This document shows positions 1 to 9,158 of a stretch of 35,180 nt of DNA, piece after piece. Each line of letters opens with the position of its first letter. Within the stretch, counting starts at the first letter, position 1. The notes beneath the pieces were generated by a model. It made no database searches and was not told the DNA's origin. It saw only the letters and a program-made list of their open reading frames with translations. Source of the stretch: Pedosphaera sp. (lineage in GTDB: Bacteria; Verrucomicrobiota; Verrucomicrobiia; Limisphaerales; AAA164-E04); contig NZFL01000029.1 of NCBI GenBank assembly GCA_002690655.1, forward strand, positions 1-35,180. Direction: 5' to 3'. The position numbers and the translations under genes were made by a program.

Positions 1-1
1 A

Positions 2-1558
2 TTGCCTGACGAGCGGCTTCCCGCCAAAGGCCCTGGGGCGGCTTATTACGAGGGGCGGAAAGGAGATTTTTTCCTCAGTGAAGTCATTGCCAAATCCGGG
101 GAAACGTCCCTCGCTTTCAAGGATGCATCCATCGATTTTGGCAAAATCGCCATTGGGTCGGGCAAGTCGCTTGGAACAAATGTGTATGACGGCATCGGTT
201 CCAGTGGTTGGTCCACAGCGACGCAGGAAGGCAAGCGTCATGAATTGGTATTACTCCTTGATTCTCCCCAATCCTTGAAGGAGTTATCGATTGAGATGGT
301 GTTTGAACGTCACTTTGTCGCGGCCCTGGGGCGTTTTCGTCTTTCGGTCACGGATGATCCTGGAGAGGTTCGGGCGCGTGGGGGGGAGATCTCAGATCTG
401 ACAAAAGCCACTGACGAGGCGTTGAAACGATTGTATGTGAACCAGTCGGAGGTATTCGAGGCCGAGCGACAGGAGATTGCCGCGCTTAGAGAGAGTATTC
501 CGGACTATCCGACGACGCTCGTCATGCGTGAATGGAGCGAAAACCAACGGAAAACATTTCGGCATCACCGAGGCGAATACCTGCAACCTGGAGAGGAAGT
601 CTCAGCCGCAGTTCCTGCGATGTTCAGGCCTCTGCCAGCGGATCAGCCTGCCAACCGGTTGAGCCTGGCACGTTGGCTGGTCGGCGAGGACAATCCCCTG
701 GCCGCGCGCATGGTGGTCAACCGCGCATGGAGAGCTTTCTTTGGTCGAGGTATTGTGCCGACTGCGGGAGATTTTGGCTATCAATCCCAATTACCCAGTC
801 ACCCTGAATTGCTGGACTATCTTGCGGTGCGATTGATGGATGATGGCTGGTCGCTGAAGTCCCTGCACCGTCTGATTGTCAGTAGTCGTACCTATCAGCA
901 AGATACCACGATATCGCCTGAGGCCCTTGAAAGAGATCCCGAGAATATCTGGCTGGCTCGCGGTCCCAGGTTTCGAATGAGTGGAGAAATGATACGTGAC
1001 ATGGTGCTGGCTTCCAGTGGCCTTCTGTCCCGAAAACTGGGTGGTCCAAGTGTGCATCCTCCCCAGCCATCCAGCGTGACCGCTGCTGCATATGGAGGAG
1101 CTCGATGGAAGGCTTCTCAGGGAGAAAGCCGCTATCGACGCAGTCTGTACACCTTCATGAAGCGGACCGCTCCCTTTGCCGCCTTCCTTGCTTTCGACGG
1201 GCCGACTGGGGAGCAATGCCTTCCAAGACGTGATCGTAGCAATACGCCGATTCAGGCGCTCACGCTATTGAATGACGAGATGTTCATTGAAGCGGCGCGT
1301 GCCATAGCCGCGCAGCTCAAGGGGACAAAGGATGAGCAGCTGGATATTCTTTATCAAAGGATTTTGACACGCCTGCCTCATGAAGATGAAAGGAAGGCTT
1401 TGTTGCAGTTTTATGAAAATCAGTTGGCCCGCTTGAGTGCGGGGGATCTGGATGCGGCTGAAATCCTACTGGATCAAAGCGGCAACAATCAGAGGGCTGC
1501 CATGGCAATGCTTGCACGGGCGATTTACAATCTGGACGAAGCCATTACACGGGAATAA
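2..1558 (+). CDS. PSD1/DUF1553 domain protein, C-terminal part (5' end outside window)
   Basis: The reading frame is open at the left edge, so only about 518 C-terminal residues are seen. The second half carries the DUF1553 (PSD1) pattern: RLSLARWLV, NPLAARMVVNR, FGRGIV, GDFG, SHPELLDYLA and a SLKSLHRLIVSS-TY segment at residues about 220-300, then RSLYTFMKRT and a CLPRRDRSNTPIQALTLLND segment at about 380-430. In PVC bacteria such proteins usually have an N-terminal cytochrome c plus DUF1549 half, which here would lie upstream of the window. They are exported and of unproven function, often linked to breakdown of complex polysaccharides. The stop codon overlaps the start of the next gene by one base (TAATG), so the two are translationally coupled, matching the well-known DUF1553-DUF1501 pairing. 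Family assignment is firm; biochemical role is unknown. Confidence 0.9.
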   Translation: MPDERLPAKGPGAAYYEGRKGDFFLSEVIAKSGETSLAFKDASIDFGKIAIGSGKSLGTNVYDGIGSSGWSTATQEGKRHELVLLLDSPQSLKELSIEMVFERHFVAALGRFRLSVTDDPGEVRARGGEISDLTKATDEALKRLYVNQSEVFEAERQEIAALRESIPDYPTTLVMREWSENQRKTFRHHRGEYLQPGEEVSAAVPAMFRPLPADQPANRLSLARWLVGEDNPLAARMVVNRAWRAFFGRGIVPTAGDFGYQSQLPSHPELLDYLAVRLMDDGWSLKSLHRLIVSSRTYQQDTTISPEALERDPENIWLARGPRFRMSGEMIRDMVLASSGLLSRKLGGPSVHPPQPSSVTAAAYGGARWKASQGESRYRRSLYTFMKRTAPFAAFLAFDGPTGEQCLPRRDRSNTPIQALTLLNDEMFIEAARAIAAQLKGTKDEQLDILYQRILTRLPHEDERKALLQFYENQLARLSAGDLDAAEILLDQSGNNQRAAMAMLARAIYNLDEAITRE

Positions 1559-2976
1559 TGAACCATCATCCACTCAAACAATCCACCAGGCGGCAATTTT
1601 TTGAAAGCTGTGGCGTCGGTCTAGGAAAAATTGCTCTGGGCTCACTGCTTGCTGATGTCAGCGCAAGGGCAGCCAAAACGGCATTTCCGCCGAGGGCGAC
1701 CATGTTCGGCGCCAGGGCCAAGCGGGTGATTTTCCTCTTTCAGGCAGGGGCTCCCAGTCAGCTGGAGTTGTTTGATCATAAACCAAAGCTTCGGGAATTG
1801 GCTGGTAAACCCATCCCACCCTCTGTGATCGCCGGACAGCGCTATGCGTTCATTCAGCCGGATGCGGCTGTGCTGGCTCCCCAGTTCGAATTTTCACGTC
1901 ATGGTCAGTCAGGTGCCGAACTTTCAGATCGTCTGCCACATCTGGCAAAAATCGCGGATGAGATTGCAATCGTGAAGTCATTGAACACCGATCAGTTCAA
2001 CCATGCTCCGGCACAGATCATGGTCAACACAGGCGCGCCCATCCCCGGACGTCCTGCCTTGGGGTCATGGCTTAGTTACGGACTTGGAAGTGTTTCACAG
2101 AACCTACCGTCTTTCGTGGTTTTAAAGAGCGGTGGCAGTGTGAGTGGCGGTGCCGCGATGTGGAGTGCCGGTTTTCTGCCCGGGAGTCACGCCGGCGTTC
2201 TCTTTCGCTCTTCGGGTGATCCCATTCTGAACACGGCTCATCCCGAGGGTTTTGATCATCAGTCTCAGCGGGATTCTCTGGATTTGATCCAGACCCTCAA
2301 TAAACGTCAATTGAGCCGAGTCGGGGATCCTGAAATTCAAACTAGGATCGATGCCTACGAAATGGCCTGGCGCATGCAGTCGGCGGCGCCTGAATTGACG
2401 GATTTCAAATCCGAAAGTCAGGAGACCATGGAGCTGTATGGTGCTCAGCACGGTAAAGCGAGCTATGCGAACAATTGCCTGCTGGCAAGGCGCCTGATTG
2501 AGCGTGGGGTTCGCTTTGTTCAGGTATATCATTCCGGATGGGATCATCACTCTCAGGTAGCCAATGGCGTCACGGGGCAGACCAAGCAAACCGATCAGGC
2601 CAGTGCGGCCTTGATCATGGATCTGAAGAGGCGTGGTTTGCTTGAGGACACGCTCGTCATTTGGGGCGGTGAGTTCGGGCGCACGCCCATGGTGGAGGCG
2701 AGTGCGGCACTCAATCGAAGCCTGGGCAGAGACCACCACCCGCAAGCCTACACCATGTGGTTTGCAGGGGGTGGAATCCAACCTGGCGTCACTATGGGTG
2801 CCACGGACGAACTGGGGTTCAATGTGGTTGAAGATTCCGTTCATGTGCACGATATTCAGGCAACGATCCTGCATCTGCTGGGTTTGGATCATGAAAGACT
2901 GACCTTCCGTCACCAGGGAAGAGATTATCGATTGACTGACGTGCATGGGCAGGTGGTGCAACAGCTGATTGCCTGA
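1558..2976 (+). CDS. DUF1501 domain-containing protein, Tat-exported
   Basis: A 472-residue protein with an N-terminal twin-arginine signal (TRRQFFESCG, arginines 11 and 12) followed by a weakly hydrophobic stretch to about residue 40. The body has the DUF1501 features of the alkaline-phosphatase/sulfatase-like superfamily: FLFQAGAPSQLELFDHKP near residue 60, NHAPAQIMVNTG near 145, GWDHHSQ near 330 and WGGEFGRTP followed by GRDHHP near 370-395; the histidine and aspartate clusters resemble metal ligands. It starts on the last base of the preceding DUF1553 gene's stop codon, so the pair forms one operon. Known: the two families are almost always adjacent in Planctomycetota and Verrucomicrobiota. 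Inferred: both act in the periplasm on the same substrate. The substrate is unknown. Confidence 0.92.
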   Translation: MNHHPLKQSTRRQFFESCGVGLGKIALGSLLADVSARAAKTAFPPRATMFGARAKRVIFLFQAGAPSQLELFDHKPKLRELAGKPIPPSVIAGQRYAFIQPDAAVLAPQFEFSRHGQSGAELSDRLPHLAKIADEIAIVKSLNTDQFNHAPAQIMVNTGAPIPGRPALGSWLSYGLGSVSQNLPSFVVLKSGGSVSGGAAMWSAGFLPGSHAGVLFRSSGDPILNTAHPEGFDHQSQRDSLDLIQTLNKRQLSRVGDPEIQTRIDAYEMAWRMQSAAPELTDFKSESQETMELYGAQHGKASYANNCLLARRLIERGVRFVQVYHSGWDHHSQVANGVTGQTKQTDQASAALIMDLKRRGLLEDTLVIWGGEFGRTPMVEASAALNRSLGRDHHPQAYTMWFAGGGIQPGVTMGATDELGFNVVEDSVHVHDIQATILHLLGLDHERLTFRHQGRDYRLTDVHGQVVQQLIA

Positions 2977-3176
2977 TTCGGGAAAGCTCTGTCTGCGACC
3001 TCGTAATGCGAGATTCCGGGAAAGCTCTTTGCAGAAAAGGCCTCAAGGCGTCGTTGCGGCTTGCCTTAAGTGTAAGGCAGGGACGCGGCGTGCATGCAGA
3101 GAAAGGCTGCATGCTTCGGGGATTGTGTGATTTGATATTTCCCGAGAAATGGATTCAAAATGATGATCCAAACTGC
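2977..3176. other. Intergenic segment with direct repeat and two hairpins
   Basis: No gene is supported here. A 12-base direct repeat (CGGGAAAGCTCT) occurs at 2979-2990 and 3017-3028. Two perfect inverted repeats follow: TGCCTTA/TAAGGCA at 3062-3079 with a 4-base loop, and GCATGCAG/CTGCATGC at 3092-3114 with a 7-base loop. Neither has a strong T tract. They lie between the convergent DUF1501 gene and the symporter pseudogene and may end transcription from either side. Confidence 0.4.
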
Positions 3177-4115
3177 TTACAGAACGAATCCGGAAAATAA
3201 AGCAAACAGTGCCAGGATCGTGACGATGAACAATCCCCCACCAGGTAACAGCGCCGGTGCAAGGGTGAGTGTCGAGGTTTCCGAAGGTATTCATTTTGCG
3301 CCAACTGAAAGTCAGTTGATCAGTCACCCGTTCCGGTTTTGAGGGGAAGAGAGTAAACTCACTTCGATGCAAACCGTCAGGCACAAAAACCAGTTGATCG
3401 ATGACTGATTGGCACAGGGGGACAATTAGGCTGGAGATTTGCTTCCGAAGTTCAGGTAGAGCTTGATCGCGATTCGCAGGGCGAAACCCGAAAGGACCTT
3501 CAGCAAGGCGCCGATTCCGTTGATTCTTCGCCAGAGCATGCCCAGAATAAAGACCGTCGCAAAAGGAGTTACAAAAAAGGCGTAAAGCGATTGGATATAT
3601 TCAAAAATGCCGCCGCTGAGCTTTCCTATAAATCCCCCCAGCACGATGGAGACAGTCAGAATGACTGTCGACGAGGTCACGCCGAGTCTTATCACATCCA
3701 GATCGGAGGCCCCGGGCGGAATATCCGTTTGTAAATGTCCAGAGTCACGATCGTTGAGGTTGAGTTGACGGTCGATTGAATCGCCCCAAAGGGTTCCGTG
3801 AGAAATAATCCGCGCAGTCCGATCGTTACGGGCGACTGGAGCATCTGCAAGTAAATCTTGTCGGCTTCAGGTTTGACCGCCTCCAACGGCCCCAGGAAAA
3901 TCTTTGCATGCAGTGCGAATAAAACCATGCCGGGCAGGACAGTGATAAGGGGGGAGGAAGACCTTGATCCACCCGGTAAAAATAATCCCCATCCGGGCGT
4001 CGTATTCGTTTCGGGCGTCCTGAACGCGCTGAATCATGATCTGGTTCATTAAGTTTTACCAGACATTCACCTGAAAGATGAAGGCAGGAAACTGATGGTG
4101 GGGATACGCTCGAAC
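3177..4115 (-). pseudogene. Sodium:solute symporter (SSS family) remnant, C-terminal half, multiply broken
   Basis: Read on the minus strand, a continuous SSS-family similarity can be followed only by changing frame. It runs from QFPAFIFQVNVW through an in-frame TAA (4050-4052) to NLMNQIMIQRV and ARNEYDARMGIIF. A frameshift near 3955 follows, then ITVLPGMVLFALHAKIF, GLRGLFL and FGAIQSTVNSTSTIVTLDIYKR. A frameshift near 3705 follows, then VIRLGVTSS and FILGMLWRRINGIGALLK up to a TAA at 3426-3428. The frame continues past it with ANQSSIDQLVF, a PERVTDQLTFSWRKMN segment, a third frameshift near 3255 and a final hydrophobic helix ending FALFSGFVL at the stop 3177-3179. About 310 residues of a normally 500-600-residue transporter remain and the N-terminal half is absent. 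At least two stops and three frameshifts argue for decay rather than a single sequencing error. The substrate cannot be told. Confidence 0.75.
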
Positions 4116-4303
4116 CCATCATTCCTCCTTTGTTGATCGCGCGCGATGGTGCCAGCGGATTCACTCTGAGCTGGGAAGGCGATGCTTTGCTTTACGTGAC
4201 GCAGGATCTCAATAAACCCTTCGAGTCAGTGCCAGCCGCGGTCAGTCCATACAAGGTGGATACAGCGAGGCAGGCCTTCTTCAAACTTGGCTTGAAGCCT
4301 TGA
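4082..4303 (+). pseudogene. Orphan C-terminal fragment of a secreted repeat-type protein
   Basis: An open frame of 73 codons runs from just after a TGA (4079-4081) to the TGA at 4301-4303 but has no start codon suited to it. Its translation includes SGFTLSWEGDALLYVTQDL, then KPFESVPAAVSPYKVD and ends AFFKLGLKP. This is the layout of the small C-terminal module common at the end of large secreted Verrucomicrobiota proteins (a W-x-G strand, a P-F/Y-x-x-V turn, an SPY motif, then a terminal FF). The same layout closes the 1252-residue protein at 15987-19745 (GPYEAVAGATSPYSV and HFFIAE). The 5' part of the gene is gone; the opposite-strand symporter remnant starts where it should continue. I infer a truncated gene created by the same deletion or rearrangement. 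Confidence 0.6.
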
Positions 4304-4681
4304 ATTCATTCTGGTTTGAGAAGTTCTTGGTCCTGTTTTCTTTGACTCAAAATGACTCATTCATGCACAAAGCTCCAGTTTCACATTTGGTAAGTGCATC
4401 CACTTCTTTCCCAGGTCTGTGCAGGTTTCCACCCTGAGCCACGATTTCAGTTGGTCGCCTGGCATGGTTCTATTTGGCTTCGCCTTGCAGATCCGGTTGC
4501 AGACTGGCGGGAGCATATGGCTTTTTTCGTGTTGATGATCTTTCTTCTGGATGCAGGCTCTGATTGTTTCAAAATGACTACAATTCCTTTTACCCGATTA
4601 TCTGGCCTGATGGGATTCCAGTGAACGGGGATTCAAAAATTTTCTGAATCAGATAGTCTCATTCGATATTTCCGCATTTGT
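4304..4681. other. Intergenic region downstream of the AttH-like gene
   Basis: I see no convincing gene; the open frame at 4394-4624 (plus) has no recognisable content. The notable structure is a 21-base near-palindrome at 4630-4650 (GATTCA, AT-rich centre, TGAATC; one mismatch), about 30 bases past the stop of the minus-strand operon. It could act as a weak terminator for that operon, although no separate T tract follows. Confidence 0.4.
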
Positions 4682-5860
4682 TTACCGTTTCAATGCACTT
4701 AAATCACTCTCATCACCATACCCTGCCAGTTCCATGTAGGCTTCACCAATGTTTGTCCCCTTGGAATCCAGCACATCGCAGGCACCTTCCCAATATTCAA
4801 TACGGCTTAAATGACCCAGCATTTCCTGCCCGTCATACAATGGAACAATGTGTGCCTGAAATACATTGTCACTGTCAGGATCTGGAATCTTAAGCTCGAC
4901 CTCCACGGGATAAGTATTTTTCGTCCGGGGACTGGTCCAGAGTCTTTTGACTTTCCACATGTCATCCAGCAAGCGCTGATGTGACGCGTCGCCATTCGCG
5001 TCTACCCAGGCGAAGGTAGAAAACGGGTCTGCTTCCTTTTTGGTAGTTCGCATCCGATAAGCCATGATGTCTCTTCCGTCGTTCAATCGTATACTGAGCC
5101 AGTCCCAGCCCACCTGTTGTGGTGCAAGTTGACTGGAGCTGACCTCGTGGTCCATCCATGACCATCCCCGGACTTTCAATGATTTGCCATTCAACCGGAT
5201 ACTGCCTGTTGTTTGAAGACGGGTAAAAGTCATGTAATAACTGGCTGCGCTGGGATCCGATCCCTTTCGAGAATAGCCATTGTCCCCAAAAAGTGTGATG
5301 GGTTTGCTGGCGGAAAGCTGCATCTTCATGCTGATATCTGCAAGAATACTTCCCTGTAATTCAAAATCAGGTCGTTCGCTATCTGTAATGCGGCGCAATT
5401 TCCAATTTCCGTTTTTCAGCTCCATGTCTCCCTCTTTGGCGAAGGCCATCCACGGGCTTTGTTGCAGGCGTTCCTGATGATAGAATTTCTTTGTTTTGAG
5501 ATCCAACAATGCCATGTGGGCCAAGTGGATGTCCAGGGGAAGGGGAGGATTGCCTTCACGGGATATTCCCGAATCAGCTGCCAATCTAAAAAAAGTGGCC
5601 TGATAACCAAAACGACGGTCGCCTTCTGATTTCAGATGGCCAGTGACATACCACCATTCGATTTTGAAATCTGGATGGCTGCCGTAATCGCGCGGGAAAT
5701 CAAATTGATATTCAGGTGTGGCAATCTCATGCGCTGCACCTTTTACCTGCATTCCCACCACGCTCTGCAGCAGGTAAATGACTCCCAGCGCCAAAGGTAA
5801 ATTCCACCTTCTTGTGGTATCAACTCCTTTGCCGAAACTTTGATTAAACCGTCTTTTCAT
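4682..5860 (-). CDS. AttH/CrtC-type lipocalin-like secreted protein
   Basis: A 392-residue protein with a basic N-terminus and hydrophobic segment at residues about 20-42, consistent with a signal peptide or anchor, so it probably acts in the periplasm. The mature part shows the lipocalin-like AttH/CrtC family hallmarks: an FPRDYGSHPDFKIEWWYVTG block near residues 55-73, a second block GWSWMDHEVSSSQLAP near 229-245, and GWDWLSIRLNDGRDIMAYRMR just after. The family includes carotenoid 1,2-hydratase (CrtC) and AttH of Agrobacterium-type AttEFGH systems. It starts with ATGA, overlapping the stop of the FtsX-type permease upstream. Known: AttH-like genes often follow an ABC ATPase and FtsX-type permease. 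Inferred: it handles a lipophilic molecule presented or exported by that transporter. CrtC-like hydratase activity is possible, but no carotenoid genes are nearby. Confidence 0.87.
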   Translation of the reverse strand: MKRRFNQSFGKGVDTTRRWNLPLALGVIYLLQSVVGMQVKGAAHEIATPEYQFDFPRDYGSHPDFKIEWWYVTGHLKSEGDRRFGYQATFFRLAADSGISREGNPPLPLDIHLAHMALLDLKTKKFYHQERLQQSPWMAFAKEGDMELKNGNWKLRRITDSERPDFELQGSILADISMKMQLSASKPITLFGDNGYSRKGSDPSAASYYMTFTRLQTTGSIRLNGKSLKVRGWSWMDHEVSSSQLAPQQVGWDWLSIRLNDGRDIMAYRMRTTKKEADPFSTFAWVDANGDASHQRLLDDMWKVKRLWTSPRTKNTYPVEVELKIPDPDSDNVFQAHIVPLYDGQEMLGHLSRIEYWEGACDVLDSKGTNIGEAYMELAGYGDESDLSALKR

Positions 5861-8475
5861 TCTTCTTTATGCATGCGCTTTGTGGATGCCCACCACCCAA
5901 CCGGGATTGTGGTGATGAGAGTCGCCAGCGTCAGGGTCACGAGTAACCTGAGATGATCCCACCATGGAATGGCGCTTTGGAGTGTCCATCCGAAAGCCTG
6001 TTTGTTGATGACGGAGACGAGAAGCCATCCCAGACACATACTCAGGATCATCCCGAAACCAAACCCGGTCCATGCGCAGGCCAATCCCTCAAGCCCAGTG
6101 GCCACTGCCATCCGCAATCGTGTCATCCCCAGATTTTTCATCACCTGAAATTCAAGTTGCCTTTCCATGAGTGAAGTAATCATTGCCATCGTTAATCCTG
6201 CGATGGCTACCATCACCGCGATCCATTGCAGTACATAAGTCACAGAAAATGTCTGATGGAAGATCTCCAGCACCTCATTGCGCAGTGCGCGGTTGGTGCG
6301 AATGGAGATACCAGCGTGTTGACTCAGGATTTCGTTTCGAACCCTTTCAGGATCGGTTCCGGATTTGAGATGCAGGGCAATGTTGATCGCGCGTTCATCC
6401 TGAAACCAATTGCTGACCACATGTCTGTCGATGGCAACCGTCCCGTGTTCATTGCCATATTCAGCAAACACTCCAACGATTCTCACTTCCTTGTAGCCAC
6501 CGGGTGTCGGTAGCTTGATTCGATCCCCCGGGTGCACGTCAAATCGGGTTTGGAAACTCTCGTTCACTGCAGCTGAAGGTAAGTTTTTTTCCTCCAATGC
6601 TGCTGGGTCCAAATCTGGGGCTTCGATCCACATTGCATACTCCCAATCCAGTGGGTTACGAACGGGCATTCCTGTGAGATAGGTCTTTCGTCCTCTATAT
6701 TCAATGGGGAAAATTTGCCCAACCTCGGCTCTTTCGACCTTGGGGTGATCGGAGATGGCCTGCCATGTTTCCCTGGACATTCGGTTTTGACTTGAGACGC
6801 TGCCAACTCCCTGGCAGGCGATGTAAAGGTCGGCCTTGAGGGATCCTGAAATCCATTGGATCATGGTGGACTCAAAACTGTGGATCATGAAGGTCATTCC
6901 TCCAGCCATTCCGACAGCGACAGTCAAAGCTGCCACGCTGAGTTGATGACGTCCAGAGGGGCGTCGCAACTGACTGAAAGCATACATGAATACAGCGTGC
7001 GCACCGATCATTGGCCGAAGCACTGGGGCCATCCAACGAAGCCCTGCGGGTGCAATCAGCGTGGCGCCTACCACCCATAGCAAGGCAGCAGCGTAGCCGC
7101 CCACTGGAATCCATCCATTTGCATCAGCGTAAGGTGGCAAGCTAGCTGCCCCCCAGCCTGAAAGTCCAATCGCGATACCCCAGAGGGGCTTGTTCAGTGC
7201 CGTCATGAAACCTCCCTGACGTCCTTGCTTGAAGGTTTCTGCGGGTTGCGTTTCAGCGCTTTCACTGGAAGGGAACCATCCTGCAGCCAGGCTGGCCAGG
7301 CAACCCATTGTCATGGCCAGGATTGCCTCCGAGTGATTCCAGTCTGCTGACTCAGAAGCGCTCTGAAGGTAAAGTGCATTCACGGTGGACGCAACAGATC
7401 GAACCATCCACTGCGCCCCGGCCCAGCCCAGTGCCAATCCTCCGGCACTCCCCAGAACTCCATACCAGAGGCTTTCCATCAGCCAGGCTGATTTCAGTGC
7501 CCCGGGCGTCACACCCAATGAACGCAGTGTCGCAATCTCCATCCTGCCTCTGACGATGGCAGCATCCATTCCCTGCATGATGAGGTACATTCCAACCACC
7601 AGCGCCAGCATGGAAAGGATGGTCAAATTCAGTCGGAATGCGCGCGTCATTGAGGCATTGCTGTTCATGGAAGTTTCGGCCGTATCCAACTTCCAGCGCG
7701 GATCCATCCCCAACTGATCCCGTGCCGTACTCAAGAGCATTTTTTTGTCATGCCCCGGAGGGAAATAGAGTTCCACACGATGAACCAACTGGGACTGCTG
7801 CATGGCGCGCTGCAGATCGCTGATGCTCATGAATAAAACGGAAGATGGATGCGATACCTGGAAAACCTCATCCCGAGTGATATGAATGACTGAAAGAATC
7901 GTTTTGCGGTCATCGATGATTACCTCAAGAAGACCACCGACATCCAGTCCCTGTTTGGTCGCCAAAGCTTCTGATATCACCACCCCGTAGATCGTCTCAG
8001 TGGATGTCTCAAGTTGGCGCGGCTGTTCCTGCCAAGCCTGACGGGCCAGGTTATTGATACGATCTGGATCATGGTAAGCAAGATTGGACATGGCAAAAGT
8101 ATCCAGACCCACCACCAGGAATTGCTGAAGGTTGAGGCTTGCATCTTTCTTTGCGGCATCGGTAGCAGTGGTTTCAAGCACAGGCGCCATGACGCAAGGG
8201 GTCGCGCCCAGTTTGGCCTGCATTGAGAAAAGATCTTCTTCGGAAAACTGGCCTGATGGAGAGGTTAAAACCAGGTCCGGTCGCAATCCGAGGGAGCGGT
8301 CAAAGTAGGTGAAACCGCTGATGGCAGCTCGATTGGCCAGTCTGATGGAAAAGAATGCAGCGACACCAACGGCAATGATGCCGCAAAAAGCCAGAGAAGT
8401 CAGAGGGTGACGTGTCCAATGGCGAAGGTGAATAACTCGCAGCAGGAGAAGAAATGGATGCATCAGTTGCTTCAC
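5857..8475 (-). CDS. FtsX-type ABC transporter permease (two FtsX modules)
   Basis: An 872-residue inner-membrane permease of the FtsX/MacB/LolC-E superfamily. One transmembrane helix lies at about residues 24-46, followed by a large periplasmic domain and an FtsX helix group from about 280 (LNLTILSMLALVVGMYLIMQG, then RMEIATLRSLGVT, the coupling segment). A middle hydrophobic part spans about 428-530, then comes a second periplasmic domain. A C-terminal FtsX group begins at about 747 (QWIAVMVAIAGLTMAMITS, then ERQLEFQVMKNLGMTRLRM). The duplicated architecture with two coupling segments means one chain may supply both halves of the transporter. The start is GTG in a GTGA overlap with the ATPase gene, and the stop overlaps the AttH-like gene (ATGA). 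Such transporters usually extrude or extract lipids, lipoproteins or peptides rather than import nutrients. The substrate is not evident. Confidence 0.9.
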   Translation of the reverse strand: MKQLMHPFLLLLRVIHLRHWTRHPLTSLAFCGIIAVGVAAFFSIRLANRAAISGFTYFDRSLGLRPDLVLTSPSGQFSEEDLFSMQAKLGATPCVMAPVLETTATDAAKKDASLNLQQFLVVGLDTFAMSNLAYHDPDRINNLARQAWQEQPRQLETSTETIYGVVISEALATKQGLDVGGLLEVIIDDRKTILSVIHITRDEVFQVSHPSSVLFMSISDLQRAMQQSQLVHRVELYFPPGHDKKMLLSTARDQLGMDPRWKLDTAETSMNSNASMTRAFRLNLTILSMLALVVGMYLIMQGMDAAIVRGRMEIATLRSLGVTPGALKSAWLMESLWYGVLGSAGGLALGWAGAQWMVRSVASTVNALYLQSASESADWNHSEAILAMTMGCLASLAAGWFPSSESAETQPAETFKQGRQGGFMTALNKPLWGIAIGLSGWGAASLPPYADANGWIPVGGYAAALLWVVGATLIAPAGLRWMAPVLRPMIGAHAVFMYAFSQLRRPSGRHQLSVAALTVAVGMAGGMTFMIHSFESTMIQWISGSLKADLYIACQGVGSVSSQNRMSRETWQAISDHPKVERAEVGQIFPIEYRGRKTYLTGMPVRNPLDWEYAMWIEAPDLDPAALEEKNLPSAAVNESFQTRFDVHPGDRIKLPTPGGYKEVRIVGVFAEYGNEHGTVAIDRHVVSNWFQDERAINIALHLKSGTDPERVRNEILSQHAGISIRTNRALRNEVLEIFHQTFSVTYVLQWIAVMVAIAGLTMAMITSLMERQLEFQVMKNLGMTRLRMAVATGLEGLACAWTGFGFGMILSMCLGWLLVSVINKQAFGWTLQSAIPWWDHLRLLVTLTLATLITTIPVGWWASTKRMHKEE

Positions 8476-9158
8476 GTGATCAGATTTCCATCTTGCATCT
8501 TCCAGGTCCTATGGCAAATGGCTGCGGCTTCCTCACTGTGGGTGACAAGCAGCAATGCGATATTCTGCGGGCAGAGGAGCTCCCGCATGAGGTCCAGGAT
8601 TCGGCGGCCGTTCTGACTGTCAAGATTGCCGGTCGGTTCGTCTGCCAGGATCACTTTCGGACGAGTGATCAAAGCCCTGGCGATGGCGGCGCGCTGTTGC
8701 TCGCCTCCACTCAGCTGATTCGGAAAAGCATCTTTCCTCTCCTCCATCCCCACCTGACTCAGTATGGTTGCCACGCGTTCTTTTCGCTGACGGCCCGGCA
8801 TCGACTGAAGCTGCAGTGGAAATGCGATGTTTTCTTCTACTGTCAGGGTTGGGAGAAGGTAGAAAAATTGAAAGATGGAGGCAATTTGAGCGCGTCTCAA
8901 CTCGGCGATTTCATGAGCAGGCATACACATCATGTTTTTTCCATGAAACAGAATGCTTCCCGAATCAGCCTTGTCCACACCCCCGAGGCAATGGAGCAGG
9001 GTGCTCTTGCCGGAACCGGAAGGCCCCATGATGGCGGTCATGGCTCCACTTGCCAGTTCAAATGACACATCTCTCAAGACCACGCTTGTTCCATAACGTT
9101 TATGGAGCTTCTCAACCTGATAAACCTTGTCCGATCTGTCTGTTTCTTTAGATGACAC
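8472..9158 (-). CDS. ABC transporter ATP-binding protein (LolD/MacB type)
   Basis: A 228-residue nucleotide-binding subunit with all motifs in order: Walker [10 protein letters not shown] (residues 45-53), Q-loop glutamine near 97, signature LSGGEQQ (149-155), Walker B VILADEP (169-175) followed by TGNLD, and an H-loop VTHSEEAA near 205. The sequence class is that of LolD/MacB/FtsE ATPases serving FtsX-like permeases, which matches its neighbour. It is the first gene of the operon and couples by a four-base overlap to the permease. The start used is GTG at 9158, giving [10 protein letters not shown] before the conserved [13 protein letters not shown]. It powers the permease from the cytoplasmic face. 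Confidence 0.93.
   Translation of the reverse strand: MSSKETDRSDKVYQVEKLHKRYGTSVVLRDVSFELASGAMTAIMGPSGSGKSTLLHCLGGVDKADSGSILFHGKNMMCMPAHEIAELRRAQIASIFQFFYLLPTLTVEENIAFPLQLQSMPGRQRKERVATILSQVGMEERKDAFPNQLSGGEQQRAAIARALITRPKVILADEPTGNLDSQNGRRILDLMRELLCPQNIALLLVTHSEEAAAICHRTWKMQDGNLIT

Noticed and set aside
2122-2961. Long open frame of 279 codons on the minus strand
   Set aside because: It lies wholly within the well-supported DUF1501 gene, its translation shows no motif, and it is the expected mirror of a biased coding strand.
3426-3928. Two adjacent small membrane proteins on the minus strand
   Set aside because: Both are successive parts of one SSS transporter in different frames, so they were merged as one pseudogene.
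8454-9065. Open frame of 203 codons on the plus strand
   Set aside because: It is antisense to the ABC ATPase, whose motifs are complete; the product resembles no family.
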